Source: JAJZEO01 sp964477345
GTDB lineage: Bacteria; Chlamydiota; Chlamydiia; Chlamydiales; 2-12-FULL-49-11
Assembly: GCA_964477345.1 (NCBI GenBank)
Contig: CAYZDL010000001.1
Span: 62,001 to 126,000 of the forward strand
DNA length: 64,000 nucleotides
Direction of reading: 5' to 3'
How positions within the stretch are numbered: the first letter of the stretch is position 1; each line of letters opens with the position of its first letter. The notes below the pieces were generated by a model. The model did not search any database. It was not told the origin of the DNA and saw only the letters and a list, made by a program, of their open reading frames with translations. This document shows, piece by piece, positions 1 to 8,611 of the stretch. The position numbers and the translations under genes were made by a program.

Positions 1-53
1 TAGCGCCACCAAGAAGAAAATGAAGGAGTCTTTGTAATAGTATCTCTTTTCAT
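1..53 (-). CDS. possible N-terminus of a gene leaving the window
   Basis: An ATG at 53-51 on the minus strand opens a reading frame that stays open to the window edge (17 codons, beginning M-K-R-D-T-I-T-K). A TATAAT-like hexamer lies just upstream, but there is no clear ribosome binding site. Only the first residues are visible, so no product can be named and the call may be chance. Confidence 0.25.
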   Translation of the reverse strand, partial: MKRDTITKTPSFSSWWR

Positions 54-100
54 GCGGGCGATTATATCAGTTAAACTCTGAAATTTTCAATATATAAAAA

Positions 101-994
101 TTATTTTAACCTGTCCACAGTAAATCCAACTTCTGAATAGAAGACCCCGTCCTTAGTCTTTTCTACCGCAAATTGAATATAATTGACTATGTTCTCTGGC
201 AGGTGGTTAAGATCAAAAAAGTCCCATCCCCCGCACTTAAGGGGCTCGAGATTTGTCACGGTCCCTGAATAGCGATGGCACTCGAAAAAAATGTCTATAT
301 TGAGTCTATCATCCGACTTCCTATGCATGATGTGAACGCACTTCAAATCTTGTGGTTCGATCGTGATCCCTACCTCTTCCTCGGCTTCTCGGATCATCGC
401 AAAAGAGGCGCTTTCCCCTTCTTCAACGTGTCCTGATACAAGGCCCAGGTAGCCATCTTTGTAGCCGGTGTTTTGTCTCAATCCGAGGCAGATCATATTG
501 CCGTCTCTTAGCATTAGGTATGAGCTGATGGTCGCCTTGGGTCTTCTTTTTGACTTAAGGTACCGTTGAACTTGTAAGAACGGCTCTACTCCAGCAAGCA
601 TAATATCAAGCTCCAATACAGCCTCGTCATCAACCCAAACGTATTGATCATGCTCATTAGAGAGGATCACTTCGGGCATTTCATTCAGAGAGATATAATG
701 GATATAGAAACCAAAGGAGCCATATTTGGTTTTCATGTATAGCGGCTTTAAGTACTTGATTGTATGAAGAGCTACCTTAATCCCCGTCTCTTCTTCTAAT
801 TCTCGCATAGCACCAAAGAGGATCTCTTCGCCTGGCTCTACTTTTCCTCCGGGAACGCACCATTCACCGGCAAAATGAGGTGGGGTAGCTCGTCGTAGAA
901 ACAAAAATTTTCCGTTACATTCGACATAGACAGCAGCCACTTTGAGTTCTTCAACGAATCCTTCTGTTATGGTTTCAGAAACTGTATAAGACAT
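101..994 (-). CDS. tandem two-domain Nudix hydrolase
   Basis: The 297-residue protein has two complete Nudix boxes (G-x5-E-x7-RE-x2-EE-x-G): GGKVEPGEEILFGAMRELEE onward at about residues 49-72 and GHVEEGESASFAMIREAEEE onward at about 188-210. Nudix enzymes hydrolyse nucleoside diphosphate derivatives, often oxidised or surplus nucleotides, in the cytoplasm. Two active boxes in one chain are unusual, as most family members have one domain of about 150 residues, so this looks like an internal duplication with diverged halves. The substrate cannot be told from sequence. It stands alone, with its start facing the gene at 1098. Confidence 0.85.
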   Translation of the reverse strand: MSYTVSETITEGFVEELKVAAVYVECNGKFLFLRRATPPHFAGEWCVPGGKVEPGEEILFGAMRELEEETGIKVALHTIKYLKPLYMKTKYGSFGFYIHYISLNEMPEVILSNEHDQYVWVDDEAVLELDIMLAGVEPFLQVQRYLKSKRRPKATISSYLMLRDGNMICLGLRQNTGYKDGYLGLVSGHVEEGESASFAMIREAEEEVGITIEPQDLKCVHIMHRKSDDRLNIDIFFECHRYSGTVTNLEPLKCGGWDFFDLNHLPENIVNYIQFAVEKTKDGVFYSEVGFTVDRLK

Positions 995-1097
995 TTCCCC
1001 CTCCTAGCTAAGTGCAAACAGCCTAGCAGACTTCCTTCTTTTCTTGCAAAAACTTAGGAGAATGAGGTAACCTACTCCTCCTAACCTGGGGGTATTT

Positions 1098-1553
1098 GTG
1101 CTAAAAAAAATTTGTATTGGTTGCCTCTCTTTACTTGTAAGCTCAGCTCTTTCTGCTGATCAGCCGTTGCAATCAACCCTTGATCAAGATTCGATGCTTT
1201 TGATTGATTTCGTCGATATTCGTGATGCAAGAGCCGAAGAACTTCTCAATATCATGGAAGGAAAACTGCAAAACTTAGCAATCCATTTTCCCAAAGGGGT
1301 GAATATCCCCCTTAAACCAAAAATCAATGGCGATTTTTTCGATTTGGTCGGAGATGATGCCAAGCTTATGCTGGAAGTCAAAAAAGATCTCTATGTTCGT
1401 TCATATGAGGGCTCTCTTTTATTCAGCTCGGACTTGAAAGAGTGGAAAAGTTTAGAGACTTTTATCACAGGGAGCATTTCTGCGGAGTTGGTAAAGAATG
1501 AATCGGGTCCATTTTTTGCTGCCGTCGAAGCTAAAATCCTTCAAAGACAATGA
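1098..1553 (+). CDS. exported hypothetical protein
   Basis: The 151-residue product begins with a clear Sec signal (Lys-Lys, then ICIGCLSLLVSSALSA with cleavage likely after SALSA). The mature part is mixed alpha/beta with no motif I recognise and no further membrane segment. Its stop overlaps the start of the kinase-like gene at 1550 by the ATGA arrangement, so the two are probably co-translated. I cannot assign a function. Confidence 0.65.
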   Translation: MLKKICIGCLSLLVSSALSADQPLQSTLDQDSMLLIDFVDIRDARAEELLNIMEGKLQNLAIHFPKGVNIPLKPKINGDFFDLVGDDAKLMLEVKKDLYVRSYEGSLLFSSDLKEWKSLETFITGSISAELVKNESGPFFAAVEAKILQRQ

Positions 1554-2098
1554 CCGGTCAAAACTATCGAATCGCTATAGTCGGGACGAGCGGCTCTGGT
1601 AAATCGACTTTAGCAAAACAGATTAGTGAAATTTTGCAATGCGACCATATTGAGCTCGATGGTTATGCTTGGATGCCTAATTGGGTAAAAAAAGACGATA
1701 AAGCCTTTGTGGAAGATGTCTCTTTAGCTTGTAGTCGTACCCGTTGGGTCGCATGTGGAAATTATTCGATCACACAGAGGGTTGTTTGGAGCCAAGCAAC
1801 TCATCTTGTTTGGCTAAGGCTCCCCTTCCCCGTTGTCTTTTGGAGAATTTTTAAAAGAACCATGAGACTTATTTTTCGTAAAGAGCCGATCGCTGGGGGG
1901 AACTTTGAGACCTTTTGGCGACAATTTTTCACCAAGTATTCAATTTTCCTGTGGATTTTCAAAACTCATTGGAGTCGTGTTCCGATATATTCAAAGATTA
2001 TAGAAGAGAAGATCTATCCCTCTTTAAAGGTGGTGATCCTTCGATCACAAAAAGAGATCGATCTTTGGGTAGAGAGCTTAAAAAAAGGAGATGTTTAG
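1550..2098 (+). CDS. P-loop nucleotide kinase-like protein (FlaR/topology-modulation type)
   Basis: A Walker A motif GTSGSGKST sits at about residues 12-20, followed by a hydrophobic strand ending in ELDGYAW, which is the layout of small adenylate-kinase-like P-loop proteins annotated as FlaR or topology modulation protein. The length of 182 residues is normal for the family, which is expected to phosphorylate a small molecule or nucleotide. The stop codon TAG shares a base with the GTG of the next gene, giving a three-gene coupled run from 1098 to 2709. Confidence 0.75.
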   Translation: MTGQNYRIAIVGTSGSGKSTLAKQISEILQCDHIELDGYAWMPNWVKKDDKAFVEDVSLACSRTRWVACGNYSITQRVVWSQATHLVWLRLPFPVVFWRIFKRTMRLIFRKEPIAGGNFETFWRQFFTKYSIFLWIFKTHWSRVPIYSKIIEEKIYPSLKVVILRSQKEIDLWVESLKKGDV

Positions 2099-2709
2099 TG
2101 AATTATCTTTCAATCTATCTTGCTGGAAATATTCAGAAAAACCATGAGAACAAGAGCACCGTCTATTGGACTGATCACGATTGTCAAGTCATCCAAGAGG
2201 CTCTTTTTCCTGTCCAAATTTCATTTCTGAACCCTGCCTTACGTACAGATGATCTTACTGATCAAAAAGCTGTCTTTGGGCGCGATATGGCGCAGGTATT
2301 TTGTGCCGATATTGTCTTTGTCGATGCAAGAGAGCGGCGTGGATTGGGGGTGGGAGCCGAAATGATGTGGGCAAAAATCAACGAGATCCCTGTGATCACT
2401 TTAGCACCAAAAAATAGTCACTACCATAAGGATAAAGTGGTTATGCTTGGCGAAACCCTTTCAAATTGGGTCCATCCTTTTGTCGAGTCGTTGAGCGATG
2501 TTCTCGTCGAAACAGTTGGAGAAGGGGCTGAGTGGGTCTCAAAATTCTTTAAAGGAGAAACCGGCTCCATTAAGGGAATTCAATCGATCAAAGTGGCTAT
2601 GGCTCACTATAAAAAGACGGGTCTCAAACACGACCTACCTATGGTAGACCTTTCTGCAAGAAATCACGACCTTCGGAAGAAAATCTCCGAGATCGGATCT
2701 CTTATTTAA
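2098..2709 (+). CDS. nucleoside 2-deoxyribosyltransferase-like protein
   Basis: The start is taken as GTG at 2098, preceded by AAAAAAGGAG at good spacing. A longer upstream frame exists but would read through the previous gene. The 203-residue product begins YLSIYLAGNIQK and contains GRDMAQVFCADIVFVDA and GLGVGAEMMWA, matching the Rossmann-like 2-deoxyribosyltransferase/DUF4406 fold, where the Glu in the G-x-x-x-E segment is the nucleophile. The role is probably base exchange or glycosidic cleavage of a nucleoside. Translational coupling to the kinase-like gene supports a nucleotide salvage or hypermodification role, which is inference. It converges with and overlaps the gene at 2702. Confidence 0.7.
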   Translation: MNYLSIYLAGNIQKNHENKSTVYWTDHDCQVIQEALFPVQISFLNPALRTDDLTDQKAVFGRDMAQVFCADIVFVDARERRGLGVGAEMMWAKINEIPVITLAPKNSHYHKDKVVMLGETLSNWVHPFVESLSDVLVETVGEGAEWVSKFFKGETGSIKGIQSIKVAMAHYKKTGLKHDLPMVDLSARNHDLRKKISEIGSLI

Positions 2710-3463
2710 GGTATTCGTAAATCGTTTCCTGCAAAGCGATATCGAGGTTTTCATTGAACCCAGAGAGAGCTTTGCTCAAACCGACTGATGCGATAAAGTA
2801 GGTTTTTTTATGATCCTCTTGCTGACTCCCTTCTGGGAACTCTTGCTCATTGTAAGATCGTAAGTTGCTAATCCGATCAGCTATTTTAATCTGTTTAGCT
2901 TCGGGGGACATCTTAAGAGCATGCTCAATTTGCCACAGATGCTTTTTTTCAGAGGTGAGGTTGGGATCGTTGGTCAATTCTTCCACAAGCCCCTTCACCT
3001 TTTCTGAAAAGAGGTAAGAGATTTCTTCACCAATGGCATCTGTATCTTCGAGTGTATCGTGAAGTGCGGCAGCAGCGAGAATAAAGTGATCCTTCACATT
3101 CCCTTCTTCCAGTAAAATTAAGATCACTGAAATAGGATGAGCAATGTAAGGAATTCCCGAATATTTTCTCTTTTGCCCTTCGTGCTTCTCTGCAGCATAG
3201 GCAACAGCTTGCAATACAAGCTCCGCACTAAATTTTGAATTCCAAATAGTTTCATCTCTTAACAACGCTTCAAGTCGATCATAAAGCTCCATTACGACAA
3301 CATTCTCGTCCGAATGATCAGCGACTGTTTGCCGATACAGCGGAAATTGATCCAAGTCAACCTCTTGTCTTTCAATAATTAATCTTTCTATAGGAGTCGC
3401 ACAATGCAGTTGAGACACCAAAGAAAATGCCGCTGAAAATAGTATAGAAATTATTTTTTGCAT
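2702..3463 (-). CDS. exported Mesh1/SpoT-type HD phosphohydrolase
   Basis: The C-terminal 165 residues carry the metal-binding signature of the SpoT/Mesh1 hydrolase: AHP in GIPYIAHPISV, HD in AALHDTLEDT, and D in KIADRISNL. The synthetase and TGS/ACT domains of RelA/SpoT are absent, so it is a stand-alone hydrolase. Residues 1-22 form a Sec signal (ISILFSAAFSLVSQLHC) and predict export from the cytoplasm, which is odd for a ppGpp hydrolase. Animal MESH1 also acts as an NADPH phosphatase, so a periplasmic or secreted nucleotide substrate is conceivable. The function after export is unknown. Confidence 0.8.
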   Translation of the reverse strand: MQKIISILFSAAFSLVSQLHCATPIERLIIERQEVDLDQFPLYRQTVADHSDENVVVMELYDRLEALLRDETIWNSKFSAELVLQAVAYAAEKHEGQKRKYSGIPYIAHPISVILILLEEGNVKDHFILAAAALHDTLEDTDAIGEEISYLFSEKVKGLVEELTNDPNLTSEKKHLWQIEHALKMSPEAKQIKIADRISNLRSYNEQEFPEGSQQEDHKKTYFIASVGLSKALSGFNENLDIALQETIYEYLK

Positions 3464-3590
3464 GATTTTCTCCTAAATTAATTATATTCGAACATTGTAA
3501 TGAACATTTAACTGGCTGTCTATTAGAAAGAAATGATTCATCTGAAAATAGAGTCTTGCTGATAATAATTAAAACTATTATTTAGACGTT

Positions 3591-4916
3591 ATGCGATATT
3601 TCGTTTTCTATTCAATTCTTGGAAGTCTTATTGCACTTAACTCAAACCCACTTTTCTGCGAAGAGGGCTCTGATAAGGTCACGTCCAAAATTGCCTTGGG
3701 AAATTATTTTCAAAACTTGACATTTGTCGATCGACACACTGATGAAACAAAGGACCCTGATCAGGCAGAAGAAATTCTCACCATCGCTGAACAAGAAAAA
3801 CAGAAGAAGAAACTAATGTCACTTTCCAGGTCAGATCAGATACCTCAAGGTCGACTTGAAGAAGAAACAGCCTCCTATATGGAGGGGTACATCCAAGCGA
3901 TGATCGACGCAAATTATTACGAGTACAACGTGATTGTTTATGTTGACAGGGACAGTGTCGTCTATCTTTATAACTTGCCCAATGATGCGCGTCTCAAGAA
4001 ATCGATTATTGCCTTCGTTCAAGACATCCCAGATATTTCAGATGTTAGAGTCACCCCAATGAACGAGCCGATCGAAAAGAAGGTAGAAGAGAGGCAAGGG
4101 ACAATTCGTCAGATTAAAGGGGTCTGGTTTCCTGAATCAACAGTCCTCTTTCCCCCTTTTATTGCAAACCCAAGAGAGCCTATCTATTCGATTGCTTATC
4201 GTTGGTTTGACGATGTTCTTGCATCAAACTTAATTGCTGTTTCGCTAGGCGACGTTTTTCCCATCTTCCGTTGGTTTGATGTATTTCCTGCTCATGGTGA
4301 TCTTCAAATCGACATCTCAGCTTGTGCTTGGGCTGATTTCGACATGAACCCCGCTAACACCCCTAATGGAGAGTGGGCCGAATTAATCAACACTGACTAC
4401 CTTTTAGCCATTCCAATTTCATATGCTTTTGATAAGTGGGCTTTCCGTCTCAGAGGGTATCATATTTCTAGCCACTTAGGAGACGAGTTCATGGTCAACA
4501 ACCCTTCCTATAAAAGGTTGAATCCAAGCTTTGAGGCGATTGACTTCATGGGTTCGTATCAAATCACCGATGGCCTTCGTGTTTATGCAGGTCCTGGTTT
4601 CGTAGTCCATAGCGACAATACGTTCCCTATGAAAGTATTTTATGCTGAATTTGGACTAGAATGGCGTTTTTACGGTTTACGTATGCACTCTCACAGATTA
4701 TACGGAGCTCCATTTTTTGCTGGCGATTTGCAAATTTGGGAAGCTGTCAATTATCGACCCAGTGGTACTGTTCAATTGGGATACGAATTCTCAAAGCTCC
4801 AAGGAGCAGGAAGAAAAGTGCGCCTCTTTGTTGAGTACCATAATGGTTATAGCGCAGGACAATTCTTCACTAAGAACGCGCAATATCTAGGAATCAGAGC
4901 CTCTTGGGGCTTCTAA
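3591..4916 (+). CDS. DUF1207-type outer-membrane protein
   Basis: The 441-residue protein has an N-terminal signal (YSILGSLIALNSNPLFC), a mixed region to about residue 175, then GVWFPESTVLFPPFIANPRE, the typical entry to the DUF1207 domain. The C-terminal half is rich in aromatic alternating strands and ends in a terminal Phe (ASWGF), as in outer-membrane beta barrels recognised by the BAM machinery. DUF1207 proteins occur in chlamydiae and Bacteroidetes and have no settled function. ATG at 3591 has no obvious ribosome binding site. Confidence 0.75.
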   Translation: MRYFVFYSILGSLIALNSNPLFCEEGSDKVTSKIALGNYFQNLTFVDRHTDETKDPDQAEEILTIAEQEKQKKKLMSLSRSDQIPQGRLEEETASYMEGYIQAMIDANYYEYNVIVYVDRDSVVYLYNLPNDARLKKSIIAFVQDIPDISDVRVTPMNEPIEKKVEERQGTIRQIKGVWFPESTVLFPPFIANPREPIYSIAYRWFDDVLASNLIAVSLGDVFPIFRWFDVFPAHGDLQIDISACAWADFDMNPANTPNGEWAELINTDYLLAIPISYAFDKWAFRLRGYHISSHLGDEFMVNNPSYKRLNPSFEAIDFMGSYQITDGLRVYAGPGFVVHSDNTFPMKVFYAEFGLEWRFYGLRMHSHRLYGAPFFAGDLQIWEAVNYRPSGTVQLGYEFSKLQGAGRKVRLFVEYHNGYSAGQFFTKNAQYLGIRASWGF

Positions 4917-4939
4917 CTTTATCTCTATTTTAAGATTTT

Positions 4940-4969
4940 TTGACAACAATCACGCATACCTCATATAAT
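4940..4969 (+). promoter_or_regulatory. near-consensus sigma-70 promoter of the MFS gene
   Basis: TTGACA at 4940-4945 and TATAAT at 4964-4969 are separated by 18 bases. Transcription would start near 4976, only about three bases before the ATG at 4979, and no Shine-Dalgarno sequence lies between. The mRNA is therefore predicted to be leaderless or nearly so. Confidence 0.75.
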
Positions 4970-4978
4970 TTCTAATCT

Positions 4979-6514
4979 ATGGGACACGCAAACTCTATTC
5001 GATTCCCTTGGTTAGTGATTCTCGGAATTTCATTCAGTTTTTTCTTGGCAAGTTACGATACCACAGCATTTAATCTCGCCTTAGTTAGCATTCAAAGCGA
5101 TTTACAATTGTCTCTCTCCGAACTCGATTGGGTCATGACTTCAATGATGATCGCTTTAGGAACATTTCTTGTTCCTGGGGGCAAAATTAGTGACAAGTAT
5201 GGTCACAAATATCCGATGGTCATCGGTCTTTTTTCTTTCACTCTCGTATCATTATTGGGGGGCTTTGCCCAAACCGCTTGGCAATTGATCTCGATGCGAA
5301 TTTTGCAAGGGGCCACAGCGGCCCTATTTTGGCCCGGTATGCAGTCTCTTTCGATTCATGCTGTTGTAGAAAAAAAGCGTGCCTTGGCTGTAGGGATTAC
5401 TCAGTTTGCAGGAGCTCTTGGAATTGCCTCGGGGCCTTTATTATCAGGAATCCTATTGAATTACTTATCTTGGAGATGGGTTTTCTGGACAACAATTCCC
5501 ATCGCCCTTGTTTCACTTGTCATCATTTCCTTATTTGTCCCTGATAAAGCCTTTGAAAGACACAAAAAGAACATCGATCTTATTTCCGTTTTTTTCTTAT
5601 GTGGTTGTGCTTTCTCTACCATTCATGCCCTTGATCTCCTTGGAAAGTTCGGCTTAGCAAATAAACAAAGCTTGACTTGGTGCGCTATTTCAGTGGCCCT
5701 ATTCTGGTTCTTTATCGTTAGAGATGACAACATTGGTGAACCTTTGATCGATCTAGAGATCTTGAAAAACAAGCAGTTTGTCACTGGTTTAGTGATTCGA
5801 GTTATCGCAGCAACAAGTTATTTTTCCTTCATTTTTCTCACCGGGTTTGCTCTGCAACACATCGTTTTTCTTTCTGCCCAGGAGGCCAGCTACTACTTTC
5901 TTCCCTTAACCCTCGGTTTAATGGCTTTTTCTCTTGGAACTGGTTGGCTAAGCCGCTATTTTGAGGTGAAAAAATTAATGTTCTTAGGATTGTTTGGATT
6001 AGGGATCGCTTATGTGAGTTACGGGATTATGGTACAAGTCTCCCTCAATTTTTGGTTTGTGGCTTTCCCCATCGTTTTAATGGGGGTCTTCTTTGGATTG
6101 TTTAATTCCGCCAACACCGTTTTTACCCTTGGCTCCCTCAATAAATCTTTAACCGCAACGGGTGCTGGGGTCCTAATGATGCTATTGATGGTCTTTGGAT
6201 CTGTAGGGATTGTGATAGCCTCAATATTCATCCGCTTCTTTGGGACAAAATTTACGCTCGCCTCTCTTGCGGCAAGTGACATCGGCGTTTCTGATCCTCA
6301 GAAAATTCTGCTCGAACAGACCATTACAGGTATGGTCACCGTTAAGCAAGCCCTGCTCCAGTTTGGAACCAATGCCGAAGCTGTCTATCTTGCTTTGCGA
6401 AAAGGCTTTTTCCAGGCAATGAGTTTTGATCTTTTCATGCTAGGATTTTTTACATTGCTTGCTTTCCTGATCTTTTTCCCATTACACTATAAAAAAATGA
6501 GAAATAGCCTGTAG
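4979..6514 (+). CDS. MFS transporter, DHA2/EmrB-like drug exporter
   Basis: The 511-residue, strongly hydrophobic protein has about 14 predicted membrane helices, the DHA2 count. Helix 1 contains FLASYDTTAFNLALVSI, which corresponds to the LDTTIVNVALP signature of DHA2 exporters, and loop 2-3 has GGKISDKYGHKYPMVIG, the MFS motif A. The expected role is proton-driven efflux of small lipophilic compounds across the inner membrane. It is monocistronic and is driven by the promoter at 4940. The ATG is the only sensible start, because helix 1 begins nine residues later. The 3' end overlaps the convergent gene at 6482. Confidence 0.85.
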   Translation: MGHANSIRFPWLVILGISFSFFLASYDTTAFNLALVSIQSDLQLSLSELDWVMTSMMIALGTFLVPGGKISDKYGHKYPMVIGLFSFTLVSLLGGFAQTAWQLISMRILQGATAALFWPGMQSLSIHAVVEKKRALAVGITQFAGALGIASGPLLSGILLNYLSWRWVFWTTIPIALVSLVIISLFVPDKAFERHKKNIDLISVFFLCGCAFSTIHALDLLGKFGLANKQSLTWCAISVALFWFFIVRDDNIGEPLIDLEILKNKQFVTGLVIRVIAATSYFSFIFLTGFALQHIVFLSAQEASYYFLPLTLGLMAFSLGTGWLSRYFEVKKLMFLGLFGLGIAYVSYGIMVQVSLNFWFVAFPIVLMGVFFGLFNSANTVFTLGSLNKSLTATGAGVLMMLLMVFGSVGIVIASIFIRFFGTKFTLASLAASDIGVSDPQKILLEQTITGMVTVKQALLQFGTNAEAVYLALRKGFFQAMSFDLFMLGFFTLLAFLIFFPLHYKKMRNSL

Positions 6515-7036
6515 ATTGCGAATGTCGAGAAGTTCCTCTCTTGGCTTTACTTCACCGAGCCTCGCCTGGCGATAATTAAGGATAAAAGCTTCGATCAAAC
6601 AGGGCCTAGCTTCGACATCTCCTTGGTGAAGGATACTCTTTGTTATCGAATCTTCGAGATAGTAATAGTATCGATCTTTGGGGTGATTTTTCTCTCCGAC
6701 TTCCCCTGTCGAATAGAAATTCAGTTGCCGGCATTTAATTTGATTAAACCCTTTCTCTGTGGCTGTTTGAACAAGCGAGCGAAGCAAAGAAGTAGGAAAA
6801 ATAACAAATTCATCAGCCCTCACCTCCAAGATCCAATCGGGCTTTTTTTCCGAAATCAAACCCGTAGGATCATCCCGCGTATAGGGAATTTTCCTTCTTT
6901 GTAACCATTCTATTGATCCATCTGAAGAATCTTGATCGATGACAAAGACCTCAGCACCAATTTGTTGGTAGTGCTCTACCGCGTAAGGGAGGGTGTCGAT
7001 ATGGTTTTTGCACCTAATGAGACTTAGAATTTTCAT
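6482..7036 (-). CDS. short GT-A glycosyltransferase-like protein
   Basis: The 184-residue protein starts MKILSLIRCKNHIDTLPYAV and has VFVIDQDSSDGS followed by PDWILEVRADEFV, the pattern of family 2-like glycosyltransferases in which the D-x-D/E pair binds metal and nucleotide sugar. The family usually runs to about 250-300 residues, so this is a compact or C-terminally shortened member. It follows the larger glycosyltransferase by six bases on the same strand, so the two likely act in the same surface glycan pathway. Confidence 0.65.
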   Translation of the reverse strand: MKILSLIRCKNHIDTLPYAVEHYQQIGAEVFVIDQDSSDGSIEWLQRRKIPYTRDDPTGLISEKKPDWILEVRADEFVIFPTSLLRSLVQTATEKGFNQIKCRQLNFYSTGEVGEKNHPKDRYYYYLEDSITKSILHQGDVEARPCLIEAFILNYRQARLGEVKPREELLDIRNLQAISHFFIV

Positions 7037-7042
7037 GTCATA

Positions 7043-8572
7043 TCACGTCACATACAATAGTTCAACGAATGGGGTAATTGTATCGACATGTTGATTAATA
7101 AAATTGACCAGGGTCGCAAAATCGTCAGGTAAAAACTGCGGAATATCGTTACCCAAATAATAACAAACAGCGCTTCCCACAATGATATTCTTTTTCCCTT
7201 CTAAGATCGAGGAGATGTTGAGCTCAAAATCTTCTAGTGAAAAGACGTACGATTTATTGAAGCCACCTATTTTATCAAATAGCGCCCTTGGAATCATCAT
7301 GAAGTCTTTTGTACAACCTAGGATATTTTTGACGACTTTGTTTTTATACCGATAAGCCGACTGAAAGCCCTGATATCCAAGACCCAATTCATGCCCTTCT
7401 TTAGTTTGGGTTGAAAAAAGTTGTAATCCAAAGTGTCTAATCATATTGTTGCGATTATGCATCCGAATCCCTATTGTCCCGCAAGATTCGGGTGCTTCTA
7501 AAAACGCTTTCACCATTCTTGAAATCGCATCATTCAGTAAAATGACCTCAGGATCACAAAATAAGATCAGTTCGCTGTCGCTTGCGATCTCTTTTTCAAT
7601 GATCTCTTCCATGACTGTCGGAACGTGTTCGATTTGCTTTTCGATAAACTTCGTATTCTCATGCCTCTTGATGTATTCGATCATTGACCGAACCTCATCA
7701 GGCTCTGATCCTATGTCAACCACAAGAACTTCATAATTAGGATATTTCGTTTTCTCGTATATAGATTCGAGGCACGAAGCAAATTCAACGGGTTTTCCCT
7801 TTGCACAAATGATGATCGAGACCTTTGGAGTCCTTTCTATCTTTACAACGCCGCTACTTACAATAATTTTCGGTTTTAACCTGAAAGGGAGATTTTTATG
7901 TTTTATTACGAAAAGCTTCTGATTCGATATCCAGTCTTGATCCCGTCCATTAAACCCTTTCTTAACAACCTTTAGATCGAATGTGACTCCGACCTTCACC
8001 CCTCTTTCATAGTTCGCAAGGCAAAAATCAAGATCATAAAATGAATCGCCTTTATAGGTGGTGTCAAAAGTGGATTGAAGCTTTCTACGATCAACAATGA
8101 AAAGGGCATCATCAACTGTAACAACTTCAATCAACTGCGCGGGGAATGCCTCAGAAAACCTGTGCTCATTTTTCGATTCATACGACTCATACCAAATACG
8201 CCCTACGAGAGGTTCATCTTTTTCCCAAACTAACCCAGACATCGGAACAATGATCGATCCGATAATGCCTACGATTCCAAATTCACTCTTCTCGATCTGC
8301 TCAATTAACTTTATTCCCCAATCTTGGCTCTGTAGCTCGACATCTTCTCGAACAAACATGATGATGTCATTTTTCGCCTTCTTCAATACTTGATTGTATA
8401 CTTTTGCAAAATGGCCATCTTTTGAATGAATCACTTCGCAAGAAGGAAGACCTGAGGAGACCATCAAATGTCTCTCAAATTTAGAATTCTGTTGTTTAGC
8501 ACTATAGGCAAAGGTAATCAAATTAACCTCTCTTAATAACCCTAATAAACAGCATATAATATTTATGAGCAA
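7043..8572 (-). CDS. two-domain GT-A glycosyltransferase
   Basis: Two nucleotide-diphospho-sugar transferase modules lie in tandem. The first (about residues 18-230) contains YNQVLKKAKNDIIMFVREDV and the second (about 250-500) has VSIIICAKGKPVEFASCLES and SELILFCDPEVILL, both GT2-like. The frame given starts at a TTG with no ribosome binding site. An AGAGAGG site lies just before residue 17, but the following codons offer only ATT or TTA, so the true initiation codon is uncertain. The cofactor and acceptor sugars are unknown. It is probably co-transcribed with the short glycosyltransferase downstream. Confidence 0.7.
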   Translation of the reverse strand: MLINIICCLLGLLREVNLITFAYSAKQQNSKFERHLMVSSGLPSCEVIHSKDGHFAKVYNQVLKKAKNDIIMFVREDVELQSQDWGIKLIEQIEKSEFGIVGIIGSIIVPMSGLVWEKDEPLVGRIWYESYESKNEHRFSEAFPAQLIEVVTVDDALFIVDRRKLQSTFDTTYKGDSFYDLDFCLANYERGVKVGVTFDLKVVKKGFNGRDQDWISNQKLFVIKHKNLPFRLKPKIIVSSGVVKIERTPKVSIIICAKGKPVEFASCLESIYEKTKYPNYEVLVVDIGSEPDEVRSMIEYIKRHENTKFIEKQIEHVPTVMEEIIEKEIASDSELILFCDPEVILLNDAISRMVKAFLEAPESCGTIGIRMHNRNNMIRHFGLQLFSTQTKEGHELGLGYQGFQSAYRYKNKVVKNILGCTKDFMMIPRALFDKIGGFNKSYVFSLEDFELNISSILEGKKNIIVGSAVCYYLGNDIPQFLPDDFATLVNFINQHVDTITPFVELLYVT

Positions 8573-8611
8573 TTAAACTAATTCATAATTTCGCAACCGG
8601 ATCGGAAGTAA

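Noticed and set aside
1915..2097. N-terminal extension of the deoxyribosyltransferase-like frame
   Set aside because: It lies within the kinase-like gene in another frame; GTG 2098 has a strong ribosome binding site and fits the family start.
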